Shown piece by piece: positions 52,653-60,829 of a DNA stretch of 64,000 nt (the stretch's first letter is position 1; the number at the start of each line of letters is the position of its first letter). Position numbers and translations under genes: made by a program. The stretch is from Chitinophaga sp. (GTDB lineage: Bacteria > Bacteroidota > Bacteroidia > Chitinophagales > Chitinophagaceae): positions 153,909 to 217,908 of the forward strand of contig NZ_JAGHZS010000011.1 in assembly GCF_017745275.1 (NCBI RefSeq), read 5' to 3'. The notes beneath the pieces were generated by a model. It ran no database searches. It was not told the origin of the DNA and worked only from the letters and a program-made list of their open reading frames with translations.

Positions 52653-54101
52653 TTACTGCTTATCCCACCATACGCGGCTGCTCAGGTCATCCGGGCTGGC
52701 CATGCGCTGTACTGCTTCGTTATAATGTTGTTTATTCAGCAATGCTTCCCGGGAAGGATATCCATGACGACGGGGTATTTGTCCGTCGCGGGTTTGTGCA
52801 TTGGCTGGTGGCAGCAATTTCGGGAAACCGGTTCTTCTCCATTCATGCCAGGCTTCCCAGCCATTGAGGAACAGGGCTACCCATTTCTGTGTACCAATTT
52901 GTTCCAGCGCCTTAGCCGGATTATATATTACATTGGGTGATGCAATGCAGGCGGCATAAGCAGCATCCGTGTATACACCAAACTGTTGCATGGAAGCTTT
53001 GATACCCGCCAGGTAATAACCTTCTACCTCTGCATCTCCACCGGCGATCCAGCCGAGTTTCACCGCTTCTGCAAGTGCAAACTGCACTTCCGCAGCGGTA
53101 TAAAAGTACACCGGTGTTTCCGGCTTACGCATAGCAGCTCCCAGCAAGGACATAGAAGAGAAATTGGTGTTGATCACACCATAGGTTTGCCCGTGATACA
53201 GGCCATCACCGGCTTTGTCGGCAAACTTCGGTAAACGGGGATCATTGTTGGCCTGCAAATTATCAACCAGGGTACTGGATAACGCGTAAGGATTGTTATC
53301 TACCCGCCAACTGAATGACCAGTAGTTTTCATTGTTCTGATCTCCTGAGAGATAGTTGTACACTACGTTATCTTTATTATCCATGATCACCCCGTCGGTG
53401 AGTGCGGCATTAAACTCAGCTTTCCCTTTTACGGCATCTACCCTGGATAGACGTAAAGCCATCACCAAACGCATGGTGGCAGCAAATTTTTTCCATCTGT
53501 TTGGATCACCGCCAAACATAATATCGCCTTTTACATTTACGCCGCCATCAAACTGGGCAGCAGCTTCTTTTAGTTCTTTAAACAGGTCGTTGTAGATATC
53601 CTGCTGCTTATCATAAGCAGGGGTAAGATTATCGCTGCCCTTCAACGCATCTTTATAAGGCACATCGCCCCAGCGATCTGTCATATGCAGGAAGAAATAA
53701 GCCCTGATAATACGGGCTACGGCCAACTGGTTGGCATTGGAGCCAAAGGAAATGGCCTGCAGCTTCGTAGCGGGATCCTGGTTGGTTTTGATAACCACCT
53801 GCACATCGTTCAGCGGTCCCTGGTAGTAACCGAAGTCCCAGTTACCTTTTACGTATACGCCTTCCCGTTGGTAAGTCATTTCCGCCAGGTGTTGCGAGTA
53901 CAATGGTGCCTCCCGGATAGGCGAGCCGCTGCTGCCTCCAATGGTAGCAGCCATATCGCGGATAATATTGGTAATCATATAACCGGTATAAGGCCGCTTC
54001 GGCATATTGGGATTGGTGTTAATATCCCCGAAGTCGCCCGGCTTACAGCCATATACGGCCAGTAGCAGTAAAAGTATATATGTAATAGATGAATGCTTCA
54101 T
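52653..54101 (-). CDS. SusD/RagB-family lipoprotein (SusD-like 2 type)
   Basis: A 482-residue lipoprotein with lipobox LAVYGC (MKHSSITYILLLLLAVYGC) and mature start KPGDFGDINTNPNMP, typical of the SusD-like 2 group. ARIIRAYFFLHMTDRWGDVPY and NDLFKELKEAAAQFD are conserved family segments; the C-terminus has NGWEAWHEWRRTGFPKLLP. It lies 17 bases after its SusC partner, and the nearby GH76 enzyme suggests that it binds alpha-mannan fragments (inference). Confidence 0.93.
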   Translation of the reverse strand: MKHSSITYILLLLLAVYGCKPGDFGDINTNPNMPKRPYTGYMITNIIRDMAATIGGSSGSPIREAPLYSQHLAEMTYQREGVYVKGNWDFGYYQGPLNDVQVVIKTNQDPATKLQAISFGSNANQLAVARIIRAYFFLHMTDRWGDVPYKDALKGSDNLTPAYDKQQDIYNDLFKELKEAAAQFDGGVNVKGDIMFGGDPNRWKKFAATMRLVMALRLSRVDAVKGKAEFNAALTDGVIMDNKDNVVYNYLSGDQNNENYWSFSWRVDNNPYALSSTLVDNLQANNDPRLPKFADKAGDGLYHGQTYGVINTNFSSMSLLGAAMRKPETPVYFYTAAEVQFALAEAVKLGWIAGGDAEVEGYYLAGIKASMQQFGVYTDAAYAACIASPNVIYNPAKALEQIGTQKWVALFLNGWEAWHEWRRTGFPKLLPPANAQTRDGQIPRRHGYPSREALLNKQHYNEAVQRMASPDDLSSRVWWDKQ

Positions 54102-54118
54102 AAGTCAATGTTTGATGG

Positions 54119-57100
54119 TTATAATACCAGTTTCAGGTTAAAACCAATGGTGCGGGTAGCAGGCACCTGTCCTCTTTCCTCCCAGAAGCTTTCCAGCTCG
54201 GAAGTATCAATGCCTTTCAGGGCAGTATAAATCAACCATGGATTTTGTGCATATAAAGCTATATTCAAACTGTTTACTCCCAGGCGTTTTGTCCAGGGTC
54301 TGGCAGCGAAGGTATAGCCGAGGCGCAGCTCCCGCAGCTTTACATAACTGGCATCATAAATAAATGGTGGCGCTACTTTGTTAAACAGGTATGTCCAGTA
54401 ATACGTACGTGCTTCCACGTAGCCGTTGAAAGGCGTACCATCGGCCAGTACACCATCCGGCTTAATACCGCCGCCCTGTGCTACCGGCAGGCGCCAGTCG
54501 TTGCCCTTATCATTGGTACCTACCGTAGATGGATCCAGGCCGGTTCCCAGCAGGAACATCTTGGTGAGCGACAAAAACTTACCGCCTACCTGGTAATCGA
54601 TAGAAAATGTGAAGTCAAAGTTTTTATAGATAAATGTACTTCCTAAACCACCGGTAAACTTGGGCAGGATAGATCCCAGCGGCTGGTTTTCGTTAGTCAG
54701 GTAAGCCCCGTTGGCGTTTACAATAGGTTTGCCGTTAGAAGGACTTTCAATATTCTTACCATTGGCATCCTTTGCCTGGTAGTACTGGAAAGTAGGTCCT
54801 ACCAGTAATCCCCACTCTGCCCCCTTACGGTGATCGAGTTCCAGGCGCAGCCCATTTTCTCTTGACGCCGCCAGGTAGTTATCCATATTGGCAGCCAGGT
54901 CTATTACTTTAGATTTGTTGGTAGCCGCATTTACGTACAGGTCCCAGGAGAAATCCCGTTTACGTATAGGCATGGCAGTAATCGCAATGTCCATACCCTT
55001 GCTCTGAATTTCCCCGAGGTTGGTCAGGTAGCTATTGTAACCATTTGTTTCGCTGATTTGCAGGTTGGCGATCTGCTTGGTGTTCTTATTCTTGTAGAAG
55101 CTTACGTCTACCCCTAAACGATTATTCAGGAGTTTCAGCGCCAAACCGGCTTCAATACTGGTGCTCAGTGAAGGCGACAAGTGCGGATCCACCAATTGGT
55201 CCGGTGTATTCAACGCCGGCGAGCCATTGTAAGAGCTCTGCAGGTTATAGCCGGTATTGATGGCGAAGATACCCGCATCAGAACCCGCCTGTGCTACACC
55301 TAACCGTACTTTACCAAAGTTCAGCCAGCTGCTTTTAGGCAACAGCTCCGTGAAAATAAAGCTACCGGATACGGATGGGTAGAAATAATAATTCTTTGCG
55401 GCAGGCAAGGTAGACGACCAATCATTACGACCGGTAATATCTACATACAGTAAACGCTTATAGCCTACTGATACTTTACCATATACACTTCTAACTTCCT
55501 GTTCGAAATAATCGTTGAAGGCGTTGGGGCGTTGAATAGAGGCAGTGATGGCATATAGGTTAGGAACACTCAGTCCACCTACGGTATTGGCTTCATTGCG
55601 GGTCAGTTTATAATGACGGATATTGCCTCCTACCAATCCGTCAATCGAAAAATCACGCAACTGCTTGTTGTAGTTCAGCGTCATTTCGTAGTTGAACTCG
55701 CGGGGCAGCGATTGACCGGATTTATACATATCCTGTTTTACAGTACCGGAGGCGATGCGGTCATCGTAATCATCGACCATGATATCCGCGCGTATCAGCG
55801 ACTGCAACTTCAGGTTAGGTAGTATTTTGTAATTGAAACCGGCGTTACCAAATACCCGGAAGTTGGAATAGCGACGAAAGCTTTCATAGTACACACTGTA
55901 TGGGTTATCGCGTTTGCGAGGCCTCAGTGTGGTAGCGGAGTCGTTACCATTAGGGCCTACGATATTCCAGGTGCGGTAGGTACCGTCGGGCGTTTTATAA
56001 TCGCGCAGCCGTTTCATATCCACGGAGCGTTGAAACTCCTGGTTAAACTGCGCCATGATGCTACGCTGATTGGAGTTACCACCGTCGTAAGGTTCTGCGA
56101 TTTGTTTGGTACTTACGACATTGATATCTGCAAAAACAGAAAACTTGTCGGTCACATCAAAGGTACCGGCAAAGTCAATGAAGTTACGTTTGCGGTTGGC
56201 ATTGGGATAAATAAGATCGCGGTATTGATTGGCATACGACAAGCGATAGGATGCTCTTTCAGAACCGCCTGAAAAAGCCACGCTGTTATTGAGGTTGATG
56301 CCGGTTCTAAAAAAATCACGTACGTTGTTGGGATGTGATTCGAACGGCGTCAGTTTTCCAAAGTCGTCGCCGGGATACCAGCTAAACCATTCCCGCACCA
56401 TGGTGCCGTCCATTTTTGGGCCCCAGCTTTGGTCCATATAATACTGCACCATTTTCTGGCCATCAAACTGTTTCCAGGTAGCGGGGTGCTTGTTGGCATC
56501 ATAGTGGAAAACGTCGAAGTTCATATTATCACCGGCGCCGTAAATATTTTGGTATTGCGGAATCACGGATAATTTTTCAAAGGCGGTACCGGAGTTTACT
56601 TCTACCCGCATGGGCTGATTGCGTTTACCTGTTTTGGAAGTCAGCAATACTGCTCCTGCCGCCGCGCGGATACCGTATAGGGCGGTAGCTGCAGCGCCTT
56701 TCAGCACAGAAATAGATTCTATATTATCCAGGTTGATATCTGTATGTGAAATGATGGTACCATCCAGTACAAAAATGGGAGAGCCACCGCTTAGGCTGTT
56801 GGCGCCGCGCAAACGTACCCCCGCATCCCGGAAGGTGGAGCTGGGAGCGCCTACCAGTTGGGCGCCGGCAATCTTGCCTGCCAGGGCCGTTTTCAGGTCA
56901 GTGAATTTGGCATTATCTACCTGTTCTCCGCCAATTTTCTGGATGGCGTATCCGAGGGAACGTTCTTCTCTTTTGATGCCAAGGGCGGTCACCACTACTT
57001 CGCCCAGTTTCTGGAAGTCGCCTTCCATGCTAACATTCAGCGTTCCTTCTTCTGTAACAATTTGCGTTTGTTTTTTCAAACCGGTGATGCTGAACTGCAA

Positions 57101-57637
57101 AGTAGCGGGTAGATTTTTCAGCTTAATGGAATAGCGCCCGTTTTCATCGGTAATGGTACCATTGCCAGTGCCTTCTTCTAATACGGTGACGCCAGGCAAA
57201 GGACCGGTTTTATCGCTGACGATACCGCTGGTTTTCTTTACCGGCTTTGCAGCGGGTGCAGGTGTTTCGCCGGGCAGAATCACGATCACACCGGATTGCT
57301 CATTGACTACTGTTTTGGTATTTTTCAGGATGCCGGCTAATATTTCCCGTAAACTCTTGTTGTCATAGGTTTGGTGACTAACGGTGAAAGTCTTGAGCTG
57401 GTTGGCATTGTAGGCGAAATTAAGCCCGGTAATTTTTTCAATTTCTTTCAGGGCGTCCAGGGCGTTGCCTGCCGGGATGGCCACATGTGGAATTTTCTTA
57501 TCAAGTGCGGGGCTGGTTTGCCCGAAAACGTTGCTGCCAAAGGCTAATGGTAGTAGCCATAGCAGCAGCCGGAGTACTTTTGCCTTAAATAATTGGCAAA
57601 TAGGTATCCTTTTTCTAATTTTAGAAATGAGAATCAT
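54119..57637 (-). CDS. SusC/RagA-family TonB-linked receptor with STN domain
   Basis: A 1172-residue receptor. After the signal sequence (to about residue 39, FGSNVFGQ) comes an STN domain (HVAIPAGNALDALKEIEKIT to VIVILPG), then a carboxypeptidase-like domain (SGIVSDKTGPLPGVTVLEEG) and the plug (EVVVTALGIKREERS, PIFVLDGTII, SISVLKGAAATALYGIRAAAG). The barrel ends GFNLKLVL. The STN domain and adjacent FecR/sigma genes make it a trans-envelope signalling receptor; a mannan oligosaccharide ligand is inferred from the GH76 gene. Confidence 0.95.
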   Translation of the reverse strand: MILISKIRKRIPICQLFKAKVLRLLLWLLPLAFGSNVFGQTSPALDKKIPHVAIPAGNALDALKEIEKITGLNFAYNANQLKTFTVSHQTYDNKSLREILAGILKNTKTVVNEQSGVIVILPGETPAPAAKPVKKTSGIVSDKTGPLPGVTVLEEGTGNGTITDENGRYSIKLKNLPATLQFSITGLKKQTQIVTEEGTLNVSMEGDFQKLGEVVVTALGIKREERSLGYAIQKIGGEQVDNAKFTDLKTALAGKIAGAQLVGAPSSTFRDAGVRLRGANSLSGGSPIFVLDGTIISHTDINLDNIESISVLKGAAATALYGIRAAAGAVLLTSKTGKRNQPMRVEVNSGTAFEKLSVIPQYQNIYGAGDNMNFDVFHYDANKHPATWKQFDGQKMVQYYMDQSWGPKMDGTMVREWFSWYPGDDFGKLTPFESHPNNVRDFFRTGINLNNSVAFSGGSERASYRLSYANQYRDLIYPNANRKRNFIDFAGTFDVTDKFSVFADINVVSTKQIAEPYDGGNSNQRSIMAQFNQEFQRSVDMKRLRDYKTPDGTYRTWNIVGPNGNDSATTLRPRKRDNPYSVYYESFRRYSNFRVFGNAGFNYKILPNLKLQSLIRADIMVDDYDDRIASGTVKQDMYKSGQSLPREFNYEMTLNYNKQLRDFSIDGLVGGNIRHYKLTRNEANTVGGLSVPNLYAITASIQRPNAFNDYFEQEVRSVYGKVSVGYKRLLYVDITGRNDWSSTLPAAKNYYFYPSVSGSFIFTELLPKSSWLNFGKVRLGVAQAGSDAGIFAINTGYNLQSSYNGSPALNTPDQLVDPHLSPSLSTSIEAGLALKLLNNRLGVDVSFYKNKNTKQIANLQISETNGYNSYLTNLGEIQSKGMDIAITAMPIRKRDFSWDLYVNAATNKSKVIDLAANMDNYLAASRENGLRLELDHRKGAEWGLLVGPTFQYYQAKDANGKNIESPSNGKPIVNANGAYLTNENQPLGSILPKFTGGLGSTFIYKNFDFTFSIDYQVGGKFLSLTKMFLLGTGLDPSTVGTNDKGNDWRLPVAQGGGIKPDGVLADGTPFNGYVEARTYYWTYLFNKVAPPFIYDASYVKLRELRLGYTFAARPWTKRLGVNSLNIALYAQNPWLIYTALKGIDTSELESFWEERGQVPATRTIGFNLKLVL

Positions 57638-57692
57638 GAGCTTACATTTTATGTGAGAGTTTTCAGCAGCATTCGTTAGGGCGAATGCTGTT

Positions 57693-58607
57693 TCATTTTA
57701 CATACAAGTGGATTTTGTTTTGTTGGTCTTTACTGCTAAACCGTACATTACTTATTTTCTCTACAATTGACAACACGCTCTGCAAAGGCATGCCGGCATT
57801 AAAGGTGATTGTCCGGAGTGAATCATCGGATAGGGTATGCTTGTCAAACTCCACCCCATAGATCATCTCCAGTCGCTCCAATATATTAGACAATGGTTCT
57901 TCCCGCATTACAATGCGGCCGCTGGTCCACTCATCGCCGGCGAGCCCTTCTTCATGACTGCTGGTAAAGCGATAGTCTTTGCTGCTGATCAGGACCTGGT
58001 CTGCCGGCAATAGCTGACAAAATGTTTGTTGTGCTTTTCCCACGCCTACCTTTCCTGTTTTCACGGTGATTTTCACAGCGGCACTGTGTTGATATTTGAT
58101 CACATTGAAAGAGGTACCCAATACAGTGGTCACAATACTATCAGTGAATACTTTAAATGGGCGGGCAGGCTGTGGTTGCACATCAAAAAAGGCTTCGCCT
58201 TTGTGAAGGGTAACGATACGGTCTTCTTTATTGAAATGGTTGCTAAAACTGATTTGTGAATTGGCGTTGAGGGTAACCACAGAACTATCTGGTAACAACA
58301 CCCGTTTATGTTCTTTGACACCGGTGCTGATCCAGGTAAGGGATACTTTTTCTTCCTGTACCCGGCTATGTAAAACATAGCGGATGCCCAGGAAAAGGAA
58401 AACCGCAGCAGCCACGCTGCCGGCAATGCGATACACCCGGGTAAGCAGACGAATTTTTGGTTTTGCCGGTGCGGCATTTGCCAGGATCGACTGTAGTAAG
58501 CGTTGTTTTGCCTGCTCTTTCTCTGCGTCAGAAGTAAAGGGTACTTCCTTGTTTTGCTGACTCAACTTATCCAGCCAGTCCGATATTTTCTTATCATGTT
58601 CCCCCAT
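57693..58607 (-). CDS. FecR-family anti-sigma factor
   Basis: A 304-residue inner-membrane protein. The N-terminal cytoplasmic part (MGEHDKKISDWLDKLSQQNK) should bind the ECF sigma; a membrane helix follows near residues 68-84 (RIAGSVAAAVFLFLGIRYVL). The FecR domain has LLPDSSVVTLNANSQISF and the F-x-V motif in RPFKVFTDSIVTTVLGTSFN. The C-terminal STN-like part has ILERLEMIYGVEFDKHTL and SVLSIVEKISNVRF. It lies between sigma and SusC, 55 bases before the receptor. Confidence 0.93.
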   Translation of the reverse strand: MGEHDKKISDWLDKLSQQNKEVPFTSDAEKEQAKQRLLQSILANAAPAKPKIRLLTRVYRIAGSVAAAVFLFLGIRYVLHSRVQEEKVSLTWISTGVKEHKRVLLPDSSVVTLNANSQISFSNHFNKEDRIVTLHKGEAFFDVQPQPARPFKVFTDSIVTTVLGTSFNVIKYQHSAAVKITVKTGKVGVGKAQQTFCQLLPADQVLISSKDYRFTSSHEEGLAGDEWTSGRIVMREEPLSNILERLEMIYGVEFDKHTLSDDSLRTITFNAGMPLQSVLSIVEKISNVRFSSKDQQNKIHLYVK

Positions 58608-58695
58608 AGTAACCCGTATGTGTATACGAAGACAACTATGCCATCCTTTTTTGATCAGAAGAAAATAGCAATTAACATTTCATTAACAAACAGGC

Positions 58696-59226
58696 TTATT
58701 TGCGAAGCAGGCGTCGTTTTACGTTGTTGAGCTGATTACGCACGGTATGTTCGGAAAGAGAAAGCTGATCGGAGATTTCTTTGACATTAAGGCCATCCAT
58801 GAGATAGAGGCGCGCTATTTCCCGCATCTTATCAGGAAGCACTTCCAGGTGGTACAGGAGCCGCCGCACGTATTCTTTTCGTTCCATCACGCCATCTTCT
58901 TCCGCAACATTCCCCATGTTGTTGAGCAGCGCCTGATAATGTGCATTTTTTACCGCATTGGCTTTTAAAAAATTGCAGATCCGGTTTTTTAGACTCCGGA
59001 ATAAATATCCTTTTACATTGGTATCTATTTCAATGGTTTCCCGCTTATCCCATATATGCAGGAAAAGCTCCTGCAGTACGTCTTCCACATGATCTTTATT
59101 ACCCAGGATTTTCCAGGCATACTCATATAACTCTTCCCAGTGGCGTAAATATAACTCGGTAAAGCCTTCTATGCTGCCAGTTTTAACCAGGTGAAACAGT
59201 GCTATGTCTGTTAAATAGGTAGTCAT
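58696..59226 (-). CDS. ECF RNA polymerase sigma factor
   Basis: A 176-residue sigma-70 family factor. Region 2 is FTELYLRHWEELYEYAWKIL to VEDVLQELFLHIWDKRE; region 4 is LEVLPDKMREIARLYLMDGL followed by the helix-turn-helix NVKEISDQLSLSEHTVRNQL. It starts at ATG 59226 and leads the FecR-SusC-SusD-GH76-SH3 locus. An imperfect inverted repeat (CGCTTAGCCG with CGGTAAGCG) lies 40 bases upstream, at 59266-59289. Confidence 0.92.
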   Translation of the reverse strand: MTTYLTDIALFHLVKTGSIEGFTELYLRHWEELYEYAWKILGNKDHVEDVLQELFLHIWDKRETIEIDTNVKGYLFRSLKNRICNFLKANAVKNAHYQALLNNMGNVAEEDGVMERKEYVRRLLYHLEVLPDKMREIARLYLMDGLNVKEISDQLSLSEHTVRNQLNNVKRRLLRK

Positions 59227-59518
59227 ATTAATTGAATGATCGCACCTGACGAAATTACTTTTATCCGCTTAGCCGGTAAACGGTAAGCGTATTATCAAAA
59301 CATTAATTCAGTTGGAATAATTAATTTACAGGACGCGGAATGGCGCGGATATTGCTTTTCATAACGTCAGAAATTCATTTTGGTTGCACACTTATCTTTT
59401 TGAAAATTAATCAAATTGTAAGAAGAATACCAAAAAAATTATGAGCAACGGAGAATATGATTTGCCCTGATACACCACTTTCATATAGATAGCAACGCTT
59501 TTTGCTTAAATTCGTTAT
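59227..59518. promoter_or_regulatory. Divergent promoter region, sigma factor / histidine kinase
   Basis: 292 bases without a gene. The only structure is the inverted repeat CGCTTAGCCG...CGGTAAGCG at 59266-59289, close to the sigma-factor start. A lone GCTTTTTGCTT at 59492-59502 resembles one heptamer pair of the hairpin family but has no partner. No exact TAnnTTTG box is found on either strand. Confidence 0.3.
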
Positions 59519-60829
59519 ATGTCAACAACCGGTACCCGAAATCTATTAGAGCGAGTGAAAACATTTTCACTGTATATTATAGGAGATCCCCTGCATTTCA
59601 CCCTCGAAAACCGCATCTTTAATGCTATTTGTATCATCTCACTGGTCATCATCGGGTTCAATGTACCTTACAACTACTTTACAGGACTCACTGCTACCTC
59701 GCTGATCTTTTTGGCGCTGGTCCTCATTTTTGCCGGTATATATTATTTATCAAGAGTCAGGAAGAAAGTAAACCTGTGTATTGCCATTGCGGTAGTCATG
59801 ATCAACGTGGGCTTTGCAGTGAATTATTTCTATAGTGGTGGTATCAGAGGCGCCTCCCTCCTGTCATTTACCCTGGCCTTTTTCCTCACCATGCTCATCT
59901 CTTCGCCCAAACAATACTACTGGTGGATTGTGCTGAACCTCTTTACCGTCCTGGGTCTTATCATTTATGAGTATTACCATCCCAACCTCATCGCGGATGT
60001 TTATCCTGAACGGGGCGACATCTTCGCTGACATGACACCCACCTACATCATTAATGTAATCGTTATTTTTGTAGGCACCATCTATCTGAAAACAGCCTAC
60101 AACAAAGAGAAGAAAAGAGGAGAAGAAAAAACCCGTTCGCTGGAAATCCTGAATACAGAGAAAAGTAAACTGTTCTCTCTTATTTCCCATGACCTCCGCA
60201 ATCCGCTGGCCTCTATACAGTCTTACCTCCAACTGTTACGGGAAATAGAAATAGATCCGCAAAACAAAGTACAGATAGAAACAGAACTGTTGTATGTAGT
60301 CAACAGTACACAGGAAATGCTCTATAACATATTGGTATGGTCTAAAACCCAGCTGGATGGCCTCAACGTAAACCTGGTTCCCATTGATGTTGCTGCCGCC
60401 ATACTGCCCATTCTCAAAATCAATAAGATGGCTGTCGCCAAAAAAAATATCAGCCTGGATACCAATATAGATGCCTCCATAAAAATAATGGCCGACCTCA
60501 ATATGCTGCAATTAATTGTACGTAACCTGGTAGGGAATGCCGCTAAGTTCACACCTTTCGGCGGCGCTATCTACATCCGCACCAGCAGAAACGGTGATAA
60601 ATGCCGTATTGAAGTAAAAGACAGCGGCGCTGGTATAGACCCTTCCCGTCAACTGGATATGTTTTCGCTGAAAGTACGATCCACCTTTGGCACCGACAAC
60701 GAAAAGGGAATCGGATTGGGACTTTTCCTCTGTAAAGAATATACCATGGCCCAGCACGGGCAGATCTGGTTCGAAAATAATAAAGAAGGTGGCAGCTCGT
60801 TTTACCTGGAGCTACCACTGGCTAATTAA
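59519..60829 (+). CDS. Sensor histidine kinase
   Basis: A 436-residue membrane kinase with about six hydrophobic helices between residues 36 and 200 (for example ICIISLVIIGFNVPYNYF and IINVIVIFVGTIYLKTAY), a short coiled linker (EKKRGEEKTRSLEILNTEK), and the phospho-acceptor histidine in LFSLISHDLRNPLASIQSYL near residue 224. The ATPase domain has LIVRNLVGNAAKFTPFG, DSGAGID and GIGLGLFLCKEY. No receiver domain is attached and no regulator gene is adjacent. It ends one base before the convergent permease gene. Confidence 0.93.
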   Translation: MSTTGTRNLLERVKTFSLYIIGDPLHFTLENRIFNAICIISLVIIGFNVPYNYFTGLTATSLIFLALVLIFAGIYYLSRVRKKVNLCIAIAVVMINVGFAVNYFYSGGIRGASLLSFTLAFFLTMLISSPKQYYWWIVLNLFTVLGLIIYEYYHPNLIADVYPERGDIFADMTPTYIINVIVIFVGTIYLKTAYNKEKKRGEEKTRSLEILNTEKSKLFSLISHDLRNPLASIQSYLQLLREIEIDPQNKVQIETELLYVVNSTQEMLYNILVWSKTQLDGLNVNLVPIDVAAAILPILKINKMAVAKKNISLDTNIDASIKIMADLNMLQLIVRNLVGNAAKFTPFGGAIYIRTSRNGDKCRIEVKDSGAGIDPSRQLDMFSLKVRSTFGTDNEKGIGLGLFLCKEYTMAQHGQIWFENNKEGGSSFYLELPLAN

